Shown here piece after piece: positions 46,314 through 57,875 of a stretch of DNA of 64,000 nucleotides (position 1 is its first letter; every line of letters begins with the position of its first letter). The stretch spans positions 3,777,818 through 3,841,817 of the forward strand of contig OX393563.1 of the NCBI GenBank assembly GCA_947652115.1, in the 5' to 3' direction. The notes below the pieces were generated by a model that was given only the letters and a program-made list of their open reading frames with translations, searched no databases and was not told the DNA's origin. The position numbers and the translations under genes were made by a program. Source of the stretch: Blastomussa wellsi. Taxonomy: Eukaryota; Cnidaria; Anthozoa; Scleractinia; Plerogyridae.

Positions 46314-46829
46314 ATGGGAAAATTGAAGACTTTCTTTTTGGCTTGTGTTGGTATAGGGATAGCTGCAGGAGCAGGCTTTTATCTCTACAAGAAATTTACC
46401 AGCACAGATGAAGAGGAAGAAAACAGTGCTACAGAGGTAACGGCGACAAAAAAAAACACAACAAAAACTTAAACAAATCTGAATGACAATCTGAAAAATA
46501 AAATGGACTAAATATAATTTCTTACAACGCGCCAAGACCCAAGACGCAATCATGTGGCCTCCGAAGCACTTGTTCGCCCATTTTTCACAGATATTACGTT
46601 TGAAAATTAATTCCTTGTTGTTTTCTATATCTCGCAGAGTGACGCAGTGGAAGATAAACATAATACAAATGAAAGCTCAAGCGATGTTCCTAAAGACATG
46701 TCAACAGGTCCGCAAAATGACGTCGAGAAACCACAAATAAATCCAACAGCGACTAAAAAATCGACCGAGAAGAAACATCGGGCTAAGAAGTCCACTTTCG
46801 GCGGACTGAAGAAAGGTTTCCTTCTATAA
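46314..46829 (+). CDS. Small two-exon gene, 104-aa single-pass membrane or secreted protein
   Basis: Exons 46314-46436 and 46638-46829, with donor GAG|GTAACG, acceptor CTCGCAG and no change of frame. The product starts MGKLKTFFLACVGIGIAAGA, a hydrophobic signal anchor or signal peptide, followed by YLYKKF and an acidic run (DEEEEN). The second exon is polar, then Lys-rich (KKSTEKKHRAKKS), and ends GGLKKGFLL. There is no known domain. An N-terminal anchor with a short tail suggests a membrane-bound or secreted small protein. The start is the ATG just before the hydrophobic segment. The intron is about 200 bp. It stands alone, with opposite-strand EAR-family exons on either side. Confidence 0.55.
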
Positions 46830-47109
46830 ATAACTATTTTTCATTTTCACACACAAAAATTGTAATATGTAGCAGGAATTGTGTAGGGGGAGGGGCTGGG
46901 AGGCTTTTGTCTCCCCCCCCAAACTTTTTTTACGAAGAACACAAAATAGTATAGTATATATACAGAAAGATGGAGCTTCGCTATTGGTTGGTGCCTGGTA
47001 ACGTGAAAAGAACGGAATAAATTAGTTGAATGAAAAGCGTTCGTTGATACCGTGAGGATTAAAAGTGCCGATTTGAAAAATTAACTGATTTAGGATAGTT
47101 ATGTTCGAA

Positions 47110-48068
47110 TTTTCAACTTTATTTCTATTTTTGATAGTCACATTATCCTCTAAAACTGTAAGATACATACGTAAAGTAGTCTTTGCGCCAAAAAAAAATC
47201 AATTTTGAAATTAAAATGTTTGAGTAATATCCACGTTTTAAAGTTCGCTTTTGGCTGCCTGTTTTCATATCCGTACTGCCTTCAAAATGCACGAAATGCA
47301 GTCTCAGACAATCTCCGGCGCTCGTTCGTTCGGTCTTCTCATTGTATCGCACCCTCCCGAGAAAAAACTGTCTACGGGCCTGAACATGACACATTTTGTT
47401 TGTAAGCGCCAAAACTCATCAGTTGCATTTGAAGTGTTTAGCGTTTATATTAATTTGTATCTTGGAACTTTGTTTGTTTAATTATTTTCATGCAGAAAGA
47501 AAGGTTCCAAGCTTCTCCCCCCCTTTGGCTTACACACATACACACTAAAAATCTTGATGCGCGCGCCGGCAATGTTAGTTAAGGACGGGTCATTTTCGCC
47601 GGGGGAGGAGGGGTTGCGGAGGGTTCGCCTGGTATAAACTGAATTGTCACGTAAGAACGAGTGAAGATGCTCTACAAAGAACTTCAAGCAGGTTCAAATA
47701 AGCTGACAGCAAGTCTAATCAGGCCCGTTGGCAGGTTTTTTTTCGGGAGGGTGAGATTCAACGCGAACCGGACCGACCGAGCGCCGGAGGTGCGAGCGAT
47801 TAGGGGCGTCCGGGGGCATGCCCCCCCCCCCCCCCCCCCCCAGCGAAATTTTGAAATTTGGGTGGCCTTAGACTGCATTTCGTGCGTTTTGAAGGCACGG
47901 TATGATATAAAAAACAGGCAGCCAAAAGCGAACTTGAAAACGTGGATATTACCCAAACTTTTGAACTTCAAAATGGATTTTTTTTCGCACAGAGACTACT
48001 TTACGCATTCATTTTAATGTTTAAGAGGATAAGGTCACTGTAAAAAAAATTAGAAATAAAGTTGAAAA
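47110..48068. mobile_element. Element with about 300-bp terminal inverted repeats
   Basis: Sequence from 47110 (TTTTCAACTTTATTTCTA) to about 47395 returns inverted at 47718-48068, including the words TGGCTGCCTGTTTT, CGTGGATATTAC, CTGCATTTCGTGC and CGGGAGGGTG. The arms flank a 320-bp centre. The right arm has a C22 run (47820-47841) next to GGGGGCATGCC, absent from the left arm. No transposase is recognised. Confidence 0.7.
47820..47841. repeat. Poly-C tract (22 nt)
   Basis: A homopolymer of C inside the right inverted arm of the element at 47110-48068. Its length is likely uncertain in the assembly. Confidence 0.85.
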
Positions 48069-49044
48069 GTCCAAACAGAACTATACTGAAGAAGAGGCTA
48101 GGCAATGGTCAGTAGATGAGGGGGGGGATCCAAGATTCACGGGAGGAGCTTCCAAGCATCTCCAAAGAAGCGTTATGGGACGAAACAGATGCATCAAAGA
48201 AACACTTATTGATATATGTATATTGTTCTCACTTCTGTTTTTGTTATTTGTGCCGTTCGGCCGCATTTATCAAACGTTGCTATTGACTCTATGATGACAC
48301 TTTCAGAAAATTAAGAATTTGAAACATGACATTTGAACTATATGACCGGTCCCTTAAGGCAGTTTTCGCTTTGGTTATTTATAGTGATTTGCTTGTAAAT
48401 AAAGATAAATATATTAGCAATAAACGTTTCGTTGCAATGGACCCTATGTTGTTTTTCTAGGCGTCATTTTAAAACAATAAAATAGCTTCGATGTTTCAAT
48501 ACCATAGTTCCTTATCCGGTCTTAATTTTCTCATCAGTCGAAAGCAGCCAAGTTCATTATTGGTTAACTCTGCCGAAAATGAAACTTCTGAAAACAGGGT
48601 TTGTCTTCGCAAAAGGATTAATGGATGAACGGTAAAAATACTCTGGAAACTCTTCGAGAAAGACCTTTCCCTGGGAAATTCGCTGGTTGCTCACCGCAAA
48701 AAAGTTTTTTTATGTTACAGGTGTTGTATATAACTATGGAGATACGCAAGTTCGCAAACAAATTTGCGTTTTTTCAGGGATTTTGTAAATTCGCTTTGTC
48801 ATTAAAACAAGACACAATTAGATGTACACTTTCACTGGAGTGTCGTCAAGTTTGCTTTGGGTTTTGGTCTTACTATGCTCAATCTGCGCAGCGATTGGTC
48901 TAAAAGTCTCGCGCTAATTTCAGTGTGGCTGAATGCTCACTCCTGGAATATCTTGTATTCATCTGTTCCTTAAATGCTCAGTCAGGTGGATATTACAGCG
49001 TTTGTGCTGCAGCTGTCATCACTATTCGTGCACTTCACATGTTA

Positions 49045-49458
49045 TAAGTCTACATCGGCGAGACGGAGAGACCCATGCAGGACAGGATTAAAGAACACGA
49101 CCGAGACATCCGGCTCGCCCGTACCCAGACCTCCGCCGTTTCAGAGCATGCCCACACCACCGGACACTGCCCACTTTGGGACGAGGTTAAGTTTATTGAT
49201 CGTGATCAACATTGGTGCACTCGCAGGGTCAAAGAGGCTATTCACAGAAGACTTCATCCTAACAACATCAACAGGGATAGTGGAATCGAGATTCCTGAAG
49301 CTTGGATGCCCACGATCAAGAAACACAAGAACGGGAGATCTGCACACAGGCGAACCGCCGAGGGAACAACTAACTGGTCTAGGATCAGCAAGGATCGAAA
49401 CACACCAATCACAGCTGTTGAAAACCAACCAATCACAGCGGAGCACCATGCTTTATAA
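49045..49458 (+). mobile_element. Penelope-like retroelement fragment (GIY-YIG endonuclease)
   Basis: An open + strand frame with VYIGETERPMQDRIKEHDRD, SEHAHTTGHCPLWDEVKF, RRVKEAIHRRLHPNNINRDS and GIEIPEAWMP. This is the C-terminal GIY-YIG nuclease region of Penelope-like element proteins: the YIG box, the H-x3-TGH segment and the RR-x2-E-A-I segment with the likely catalytic Glu. It is 5'-truncated at about 49045, with no reverse transcriptase upstream. It ends just before a hammerhead ribozyme motif, as in intact elements of this group. Confidence 0.8.
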
Positions 49459-49476
49459 AGCTACACGTAGCCAGTC

Positions 49477-49527
49477 GACCTTATCGCCTGATGAAGGCTA
49501 GCAGTATGCAGCCGAAACGTCGCGGTC
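49477..49527 (+). ncRNA. Hammerhead ribozyme motif (Penelope-type), copy 1
   Basis: CTGATGA (49488-49494), then stem II GGCT...AGCC, then GAAAC (49514-49518) and GTC (49519-49521). GACC (49477-49480) can pair with GGTC (49524-49527). The order and spacing are those of the minimal hammerhead. Its place right after the GIY-YIG frame fits hammerheads described in Penelope-like retroelements. Activity is not demonstrated. Confidence 0.75.
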
Positions 49528-49589
49528 CACATCACAAGTGACTACATCGTGAGACAAACGATAACTCCTTAATTACTATTCTTTCATCC

Positions 49590-49905
49590 ATTCAGGAAAT
49601 GCTCCTAGAACATAAAGAGATGGATATCAAGCAAATTGTTTAAGGAAGAGGGTGACCGAAAATAGTTTTCATCAATTTTTCCAAATCACAAGTACAGAAC
49701 TTGAAAAAGTCAGCCTGACTTTTTCCAGTTGAGACCCAAAGCACCTGATGATATCATAGTGATATCACTCCATGATTAGCTTTCAGTCCACTGGCATAGT
49801 AATTTCACAAAACTTGACCACTGCTTGTAGTTTTCCATTGGCGTAAACACATTTTTGGGCTGTTAAATGTTTGAAGTTATACTCGTGGCTGTGTCCTTTT
49901 AAGTT
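49590..49905 (-). repeat. AAAGGGACAC-family MITE, inverted copy
   Basis: The reverse complement of much of the element at 12070-12457: AGGAAATGCTCCTAGAACAT, AAAGTCAGCCTGACTTTTTC and the terminal CGTGGCTGTGTCCTTTT. It lies just 3' of the Penelope-like fragment. Confidence 0.65.
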
Positions 49906-50530
49906 AATAAATGTGTAGGAGAAATTTACGTGAAGTTAGTACACAGTTACCATAATTTCATCGGTAGGGTAGCAGCTCTCGTAAACTTGTAATTCTACTG
50001 ACAGCAGTTGCTATTGTTCCTGTTGTTTGTTCTATTGTCCTCTCAATGCATCGCAAGCCATTCTTGTGAGACCTTACGAGAGCTGCTATCTCGCCCAACT
50101 TCATTACAGTTACAGTAAGTTATCTCAAAGCATATAGATGGGATATAGATCGATGTGAAAGAAAAGAACTGAATTTAACCGCAGCTATAACAAAGAACCG
50201 GTTACAAATCAGTTTACAGACATAACGATACTAGCTGTCCGAACCTTTTGCTTTATCTGATATATGACAAATTATACTATGGCTGAAATTAAACCCTAGA
50301 ATAAGATCTATATATTTATTTTAGTATAATAGTTCAAACATTCCACAATGAAGAACGAGAAGTTCAATGACGTTTGAGTTGCTTCCACAAAGTTAAATTT
50401 CTTAGCACTTATCTTAAAAACTACGAAACGAAAGTCTAGCTCTTGGACTGAGGCCTCAAATCCTCACCAACAAAAGTCTGGTGAATGCCTAACAGTTCTA
50501 AGGCTGCATTGTTTAACAGCACTGCCCATT

Positions 50531-51600
50531 CTACACAAACTTGTAAACAAAGCTATCCATGTTGTAATTACTTTTGTAGTGATTAGCAAAAACGAGGTAT
50601 CTTTCGCCTTTGTCAACAATTGCGTCCACTCCTCGGCTTCCGTAAGTTTGAAAATCTTGGTAATGAGTAAACTGTGCTCCCGATGCCTTGTACACAACTG
50701 AACGAACTGAGTATCCAGCACTATCTCCATAATAATTGGCAATAGCAAGGAACATTTCACCATTCACTTCAAATGGGCATATCTCTATAGCACCACGGGT
50801 AAGAATCTCTTGAAATAAGACAAACTTTTCACCATCCCATTTATAGATAGGCGATTCGATGTTGCGCTTGCTCCCTGAATAAGAGTTGGCAAAGGCGAGA
50901 AAAACGTGACCATGAACACGAAAAAATTTTGCGCTGTATGCTCCTTGGGTCTGTAACGTTTAAGACTTTAAAAAATGACCTCCCGACCATTTGTACACGT
51001 TTGACTCGATGTTGTATTTCTTCTGAGAGTGGTAAGAGTTTGCATAGACAAGGTAAGTCTCGTTGGCGATCACGATTGAATCACAAGCCCTGGCACCCTC
51101 AGTAGGAATGTTCTGGTACTTCACAAACCTTCTCTTCCTCCACTTGTAGACAAACGAGTCGATCGAAGAACTACTGTCATCATGATATTCTGAAACGGCC
51201 AAGTAATGTTCTCCCTCAATGGTAAAAAACTTGAAGCCAGAAGCACCACTCGTTGAAATCACCTGGAACTGTTGAAATTTGGCTCTGCTCCATTTGTAGA
51301 CGACAGAGTTTTGTTTATAGCCGCTATCATAATAGTTTGCAATGGCCACGTAGTGTACTTTGTCTATTACGAAGTGTTCGATACCATAAGCGCCATGGGT
51401 AGACAGAGTTTGGTTCTGAACAAAACGCCCGTTTTCCATTTTGTAAACAACAGACTCGGCTTTATATCCTACATGGTCGCCATGGTAATTGGCGAATACC
51501 AGGAAAAGATCATCACCAATTGAAAACGATTTGACGGCGGCTGGTCCTTTTGTGGGAAGGTCTTGAAACTTTTCAAAGAAGTGAAGACCTTTCATACATT
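50531..51600 (-). pseudogene. EAR-repeat (EPTP) exon, gene B: one in-frame stop
   Basis: A single large - strand exon after an acceptor at 51601-51602, phase 1 like gene A. It encodes seven EAR repeats, enough for a full seven-bladed propeller. The frame is open from 51600 to a TAA at 50960-50962, inside repeat 5 (GGHFLKS then stop). The same frame then continues open (TLQTQGAYSAKFFRVHGHVF) to a natural end at 50531 (FVYKFV). In gene A the matching codons read through (VKFQTIQNQ), so this is a nonsense change rather than a gene end. No signal-peptide, collagen or coiled-coil exon is found upstream. It is a pseudogene, a truncated four-blade product, or contains a base error. Confidence 0.75.
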
Positions 51601-51660
51601 CTGAGGAGAAGTCGCAAAATCCTATTGAGTATCTATATGCCCTTATTTCTACTCTGTCAG

Positions 51661-52891
51661 TAGCATAATGTTAAACCAGTGAAAACAGCGCGAACGTTAT
51701 ATTTTTATTAAAGGACCCTAGTCAGCCATGTTTTCAGTTGTTTGTGTTTACATGCGAGAGTTACAGTATTATATTTTATGCGGAGCTGGTCGAAAGGAAA
51801 GAGATCACTGAGAAACTTGCTAAAGGTTATCAAACATTTCCATACATAACTTACAACAATACAATAAGATTTCGCTTCACCATACAATTTCCATAATTTC
51901 GATGGTATCGAAAATGGTACAGACTGACTTGGACCCTTTATATAATTCTGAATTACTCACTTGTGACATCGACATTAAATAATCAGTTACGCTTATTTCT
52001 TTCTCCCTCGGCCTCTGTTAATTTCTCAATATTTAACTGAGTAGTGGTTTACTTTAGAAATTAACAAAACGGGAACTAAACCTTTACATTCAATGCCTAT
52101 TGTTGTCTGTCTCGAGGAGTCGCATGAGTAGGTTAGGTGCCTCTAATATTTGTCACGAAAGAGTATAATAATTCCAAATTATTTTTTCCAAGAGGGGCAC
52201 GGGAACGAATACTGCAATCTGATTAGTTCTTGAAAATGCTGTTTTTGAAAATGTTCTGCCCTATTGCTACGGCCTTGGGCAGCATTTTCAAGACCTCGGT
52301 CACAGTGTTTCACTATACGGACCTCCCAGCCGGCAAATGACATTTATATCTCGGACTATTCTTCAGGGTAATCCTCTTCAGACTGCAAAACGCTAATAAC
52401 TAAAATAATCGCAAAGAAAATGCTTGACGAAACCTTGCACACGTGGTTAGTTCGCTATCCTCCGCATAGGCTTCTTTGTTCGGGAGTAGGGGCGCGTGCA
52501 GCCTGGGGAGAAGGGAAAACAAAAGCACGCGGGGAATGCTAGGAAGGGAGGTCATTGTTTTACCTTTGTTCGTGATAATTTGTAGTTTGGGACAGCATTG
52601 TTTCTCATCTTTTGTTTCTTTTGTTTTACGTCATTTGTTTGTGGTTCCTGCAGAAGGAAATACACATAAAAGGAAAAAAAAGTATACACGACGTGAAATC
52701 CGAATACAGCAGGTGAAAATGTTTTGTTCTTTACAGCTGCATTGACCCCTAGAAAAGTCAAGAAAATTTATTGCTTCTCATCTCGTGTAAGATGTGATAG
52801 TGGAAAGAGCTGTCCCACTGTTTCTTCATCATAACTGTAGTTTTTGCATTAATCAGTTCATTCCTGTTTGTTCTTGAAGCCTTCGGGAGTG
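51661..52891. other. Intergenic, no gene seen
   Basis: This is upstream of EAR gene B, where exons of its 5' half would be expected. None is recognised. An exon-like basic segment at 52655-52711 (THKRKKKYTRREIRIQQ, between an AG and a GT) has no partner exon. Confidence 0.35.
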
Positions 52892-53368
52892 CAGTCAACT
52901 CTCCCTAAGACGGACACCATGGGGACCGGCCACAGCTGTACGTCTTAGAGAGGTATCCGGTTTATAGAGATCTAGAGAGTCGACGTATTAAACATGAACC
53001 CAGGAATTTTCAACTAAGAAAGCAAGAAAATAACTGTTTTAGATTACAATACAATTCACCTCCAAGTCATTCTTTGAATCGGACAATAACTGATTTAATT
53101 TTAACTTGTACTGTATGCCAGTTAATCGTCTGGTGTTAAAATTAGTCACGTACTTGGTAATTTAAGAATTTTTCTTCCCTAAATCGTAATTTGCGGTAAC
53201 ATTCAGCATATCACAAGTCTCCGTTGACGATTTCAAAGTGTCCGTTGTCCGTCTTATAGAGAGTTTGGTTATAGTAAAATGACTGAGAAACGGCTGGGAC
53301 CAGCACCAGGTGTCCGTCTAATAGAGATGTCCGTCTTATAGAGGTGTCCGTTAAGAGAGAGTTGACTG
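52892..53368. mobile_element. Pogo/Tigger-like MITE
   Basis: The termini CAGTCAACTCTC and GAGAGTTGACTG are inverted copies 477 bp apart. Internal words such as AAGACGGACACC, GTCCGTCTTATAGAG and TATAGAGAG recur in both orientations near the ends. This fits short Tc1/mariner (pogo/Tigger) elements. A TA follows the right end, but no TA precedes the left. Confidence 0.6.
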
Positions 53369-55491
53369 TATTAGAATTTCATGCGCTGCCGGAAACTGCA
53401 GGGAGGAAAATTAGGTGCATTATTTTGTCATATCTGTCGCCAAATTTTTGAAGAAGCTTATGAGAATGAAAGATTGAGTGGTAAAATCAATGGTGGCTTT
53501 CTTGGCGGTTAAGAGGTAGTAAATATTATTTATCCAACTTGTTTCCTTCCTACAAAAGGGGGCAAATGGTTCAGTGTTGAATAATTTCGCTTCTACTCAA
53601 CCAGAAAAGCTCTTAATCCTACCCACAACAATAAATAATGACCTAAAAATTAAACAAATTTTGGCTCGCGACTAGATGTCATTCATGATCTTTTCCTACA
53701 CTAAATTAAACTTTATCCTATTTTGATCTTATTTCTAATTCTAAACGAGTACAGTGCTGAAATCTCAAGATCTAAACTTCTAATTCGCATAAAACAATGA
53801 AAACGTCTCAAGCCAAAAGTAAGCGATCGATTTATTTTGAAATGATGAATGGTATATAAGTAGTCCAACCTCTTCAAAATACTCTATTAACATTAAACAT
53901 GGAGTTTGTGAGATAATTGTATGCCAAATGATGTTGAGATTTTTAAAAATGGAATGGCTTGCTAATGATTGTTAGACTGAATCCCAATCATCAAAACCAA
54001 GTTAATATTTTATTGAACTAAGTGTAGGGTTCAAGGATTGAAATTATAATTAAAAGTCGATCGGTACGTGAGAAATTTTCCAGTAGGCTTAATATCGCTA
54101 AATGAGACCTTTGATTTTCTTGTTGTCCGTTGAACAAAAGTATAGGAATTGCCTTAAATGATACAATATTTTAATTCTAATGCAAAGAAGACAGAACACA
54201 ACAGCTTTCACTGTCTATTTATAATGTTTATAATGTTTTCCGCGCGAAAGTCTCTCTTTATTTTAGGTATGCAGATAATCGTTCACCATAAGATAACATT
54301 TTACTGGGCAAGATTCCGTGAAATTCAAAACCATACCTTTGTGATAATGGTGACATTGAAAAACGGTATTCAATTAAGGAACTCATTAGGAAGTATGGAT
54401 GACTAGGCAATAACGGAATGATGGAAATACACAACTTAAAATTAAAATTACAAGGCGTTACAGATGACAGTTTTCAACTTGACAAACGCGCTTTCAAATT
54501 TTGGCAATTTGTTGTCAAAAACAATATTAATTGAAAAGACATTTTAGTTTATCAATACTGATGTGGTTATTAATTTATGCTACATGATCATTTGCCAAAT
54601 GGAGGTACTATATAAAACAACACCCAAGGTGACTATGCGTTTTGATACACGTAGATTTTTTGGTTTACTTACGGGGGACGAAAAATATGGTCATTACGAA
54701 GAACGTTGTGACAAATGTATAAAATTATAGGCATGCAAGAATTTTAGGTCCAATATAAAACAACCAACAATGTTTTCAGATTCTTTTCGCGAGTGGTACT
54801 ACTAAGTTATTTGCCACTTTAATTTATAACGGAATTAAAACGTTAGTGATATTAATTTATTAAATGTGCTCTCTAGCTTATATTACGAGAAACTGAGAAA
54901 ATCATCAGAGTTGATAACATCGCTGAAACTATCATCAATTTATCTTGATGTAGCCGGAAAAAGAAGCATTATAGAGTTTTTTAATACAGGAAATTAAAGA
55001 TGTAAGCTTCTAATTTTAGAATTACCTATAGTAAGTAGTAAATACGTATATACTCTGAGAGCCATGCTATAAGTTGAAAAGTTTCATTTGAATTAACAGA
55101 AACGCTCTTTAGTCAATTTCGTCTTCTCTAAACTAAAATATTAAAATATCACAATTAAATATAAAATATAAATATTAAAAGTGTGTTTTTGCTTTTTTGT
55201 TTGTTTGTTTCAGGTTTTCAGTTGGTATTTTTCAGTTGGTACTTTCTTTCAGAAAACCAATGACACAATATTTTTCATGTTCTTTTCAGGTGATACCTGC
55301 TTCAAAATCATCAAAAGACCTTTGGCATAACTAGTCGCAATATCTTCATCTGCCACATTAAAAACTTGAAATTTCTGTAGTATCGTGAGGATATCGTTTT
55401 AGTTTATCGTTTTCTCCCTAATGCAGAGATTTTGGTAGTGGGTGCATGACTCGATCGATCTTAACACTTTGACATGAGAAAGGTACTTTAG
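53369..55491. other. AT-rich intergenic DNA, no gene seen
   Basis: About 2.1 kb of AT-rich sequence downstream of the first GPCR gene, with only short shadow frames. Confidence 0.45.
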
Positions 55492-56529
55492 TTACTTCAG
55501 ACTGCCAATCCTTCCGCAAGCCCTCCTAATGCAACGATACAGCCTTCTGTATGAATCCATAAAGTTCCTGTTATTGAAAGAATAAAGGATAGGATTTAGA
55601 GCGGTGTTTAAGTACCCTGTCATGAGGGTCACGTAGAATGCTTCGTGTGGTATCTGAACCAAACACTGGTTACACATATTGCCAATGATGCTGAGAATGC
55701 TGTACGGCACCCAGCACAGTAGAAATACGCTTACGATCACCGCAATCCTCTTGGCGGCTCTAATGTTCCGCTGAAGCAGGATACTTGCTTGCGTGTTCTG
55801 GGTCACGGGTGATTCTATAGGCCGTACAGCCCGGGTGTGCCGGCGGATTTGTCTGTATATCATGATGTAAATTACACACATTGCCAAAGCGGGCACGATA
55901 AAGTGCAACACAGAAACCAAGATGTTGTAAAGGCGCGAACCGTTAAAGATACAAATGCCGCCGTTGACGCTCGTCGGTCTCAATCGCCACATCTCCCATC
56001 CCGTATGTGGCAACAGGGCACACGCGAAGGTGTAGATCCACAGGACAGCAATGTAACAGAGAATGCGCCCTCTAGTCATAGATTGGTTACCACGGAACTG
56101 ATTTAGAGGCTCGCTCAATGTCATGTAACGGTCGATGCTCAAAACCAATAGCGTGAGATTCGAGGTAGGAATAGTAAGTAGATACACAGTGGTCCATAGT
56201 TTACACGCCACCTCGCCATGAAACCACAGCCCATTTGTCAAAATGACATACACATCGAAGGGAATCACTAAAATCGCCGTCACCAGGTCAGAAACAGCCA
56301 ATGAAAGGATGAAAAGACTTGTTGTGGCCTTGCGTAGGTTTGGGCTCAGGGTAGTTGCAATGCAAACCAGAGTATTTCCTATAATGGCTGATACTATGAT
56401 AGAAACAAGGGCGGTTATTATGAAGACGTTGAATGCCGGAGAAAAGGACAAATATCCTTCAAATCCATGAGGGGAATGCGTTTCGTTTGCATAATGGTCG
56501 TCCGACACGTTATGGCTGGCAGTGCTCAT
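55492..56529 (-). CDS. Class A (rhodopsin-like) GPCR, 345 aa, intronless
   Basis: A complete seven-transmembrane frame. The N-terminus has two N-glycosylation sites (Asn7, Asn15). TM1 carries GNTLVC (N1.50), TM2 LSLAVSDLV (D2.50), TM3 the E/DRY variant IDRY after CKLWTTVYLL, TM6 CWVP, and TM7 NPILY followed by a Cys-containing tail. It couples extracellular ligand to G proteins at the plasma membrane. It looks amine/adenosine-like overall, but counting from DRY the residue at 3.32 is Tyr, not the Asp needed by amine receptors. The ligand is therefore unknown. It is related to the next gene (shared PLN-x-FR...MTR, LWIY, GW and Tyr3.32) and is probably a tandem paralog. Confidence 0.92.
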   Translation of the reverse strand: MSTASHNVSDDHYANETHSPHGFEGYLSFSPAFNVFIITALVSIIVSAIIGNTLVCIATTLSPNLRKATTSLFILSLAVSDLVTAILVIPFDVYVILTNGLWFHGEVACKLWTTVYLLTIPTSNLTLLVLSIDRYMTLSEPLNQFRGNQSMTRGRILCYIAVLWIYTFACALLPHTGWEMWRLRPTSVNGGICIFNGSRLYNILVSVLHFIVPALAMCVIYIMIYRQIRRHTRAVRPIESPVTQNTQASILLQRNIRAAKRIAVIVSVFLLCWVPYSILSIIGNMCNQCLVQIPHEAFYVTLMTGYLNTALNPILYSFNNRNFMDSYRRLYRCIRRACGRIGSLK

Positions 56530-57656
56530 TTCTATTTAGACTTTCGTGGAAGCACGCCCCAAAAAACGCGTATCAACCAAGACGATCACGCCACGACAGT
56601 ATGCTTGATAGAGAGCTGGTTCATAATGACGTGCTCGCGATAAAAATTAACCGTGAATATCATTTACGTGAATGGACACTTAAGAAATTCTTTGTTCTCA
56701 GTAATTGACAGCGTAAACTTTACAATTTCCGAGAACTTTTATAACATGATACCATGAGTATGGCAAAATATATTTTGCGAATTTTTTTTTTATGTCAATT
56801 CCAGAAACAGTCCTACAACTTGGTAAACAAAGCTAATTTAATGCCCGCAATCCTTCTATAGAACAATATCAATTTAGGCCACTAAAGCAATGCTGCTCGT
56901 CCCTTGGTAACAAGGGGTATCGTTAAGTTAGCTCCGTTTTATTTATTTCATTACAAAAATTATTTAACCTTCAGATAGTCACCAACATTTTCCCTATTTG
57001 TTGAAGTACTCAAAGAAGCAATATCCATTCACTTTTCGGACAATTTATAACTCCCCCACGGAGAATCGCTTCATGCGGGGTGACTCGGGTGTAATATTGG
57101 TCATATTCTATCCTTTTATCAATATTATATCCATTAAATAAATTCTTTAAGAGTTAACACGCCGAACAAGACACCTTCTCTTAACTAACTTACTATAGAG
57201 TTTTGACGTTTCCAGTAGCTCCTATAACAGTGAAAAAACTTAAACATCTAAACAATGTTAGATGTTTCTTAATTATAAGAGTTTGACAAAGCAAGACATT
57301 CCTTAAATTCTCCATTCGTGATAATGGTTTAACATGACCGATATGAAAGGCTTTTGTAGAAAAATAAGTGTGCGTTCTCCATCGATATTAGGTTATGTTT
57401 GTTTCTTGTAACTATGGAGTCATTTGTGATAAACGTTTTGCCCTATATACGTAATTCTTCGAATATAACTAGAATTATTTAACAATTATCACGGCTACAC
57501 TTTGCCCAGTAAAGGTAAATTTAATATAACCCAGTGGAGTTATTATTATTATTATTATTATTATTTACTGTCCTTTATTTGTGTGTTAAATTATAACATT
57601 CAGTTACCAAAGTTGTCTTATACAAAGAAAGCGCGACTTTAATTTTCCAATACGCT
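56530..57656. other. Intergenic between the two GPCR genes
   Basis: This contains the 5' flank of the first GPCR. There is no further gene. A short ATT microsatellite is at about 57538-57565. Confidence 0.4.
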
Positions 57657-57828
57657 AATAGACCAATTCCGACATATTAAAATTCTAACATGGCGCCGAG
57701 GCTTGGGGGAGTAAAACAAAAGAAATTAATTATTTATTCATCCCTAAGCCTCGATGCAAAATCTTTTGTTTTATTCTCCCAAGCCTCGGTGACATGTTAG
57801 AATATTAATATATCGGAATTGGTCTATT
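57657..57828. mobile_element. Foldback MITE between GPCR genes
   Basis: The arms AATAGACCAATTCCGACATA and TATCGGAATTGGTCTATT extend inward through TTCTAACATG and AAGCCTCG words. A CGCT direct repeat flanks both sides, a possible short target duplication. Confidence 0.7.
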
Positions 57829-57875
57829 CGCTAATTAGAGAAAAACTGCACCGTCAGCATATTCTGTATATCAGT

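Noticed and set aside
48974..49501. A 175-codon + strand frame overlapping the Penelope fragment
   Set aside because: The other + frame carries the recognisable GIY-YIG motifs. This one is a shadow.
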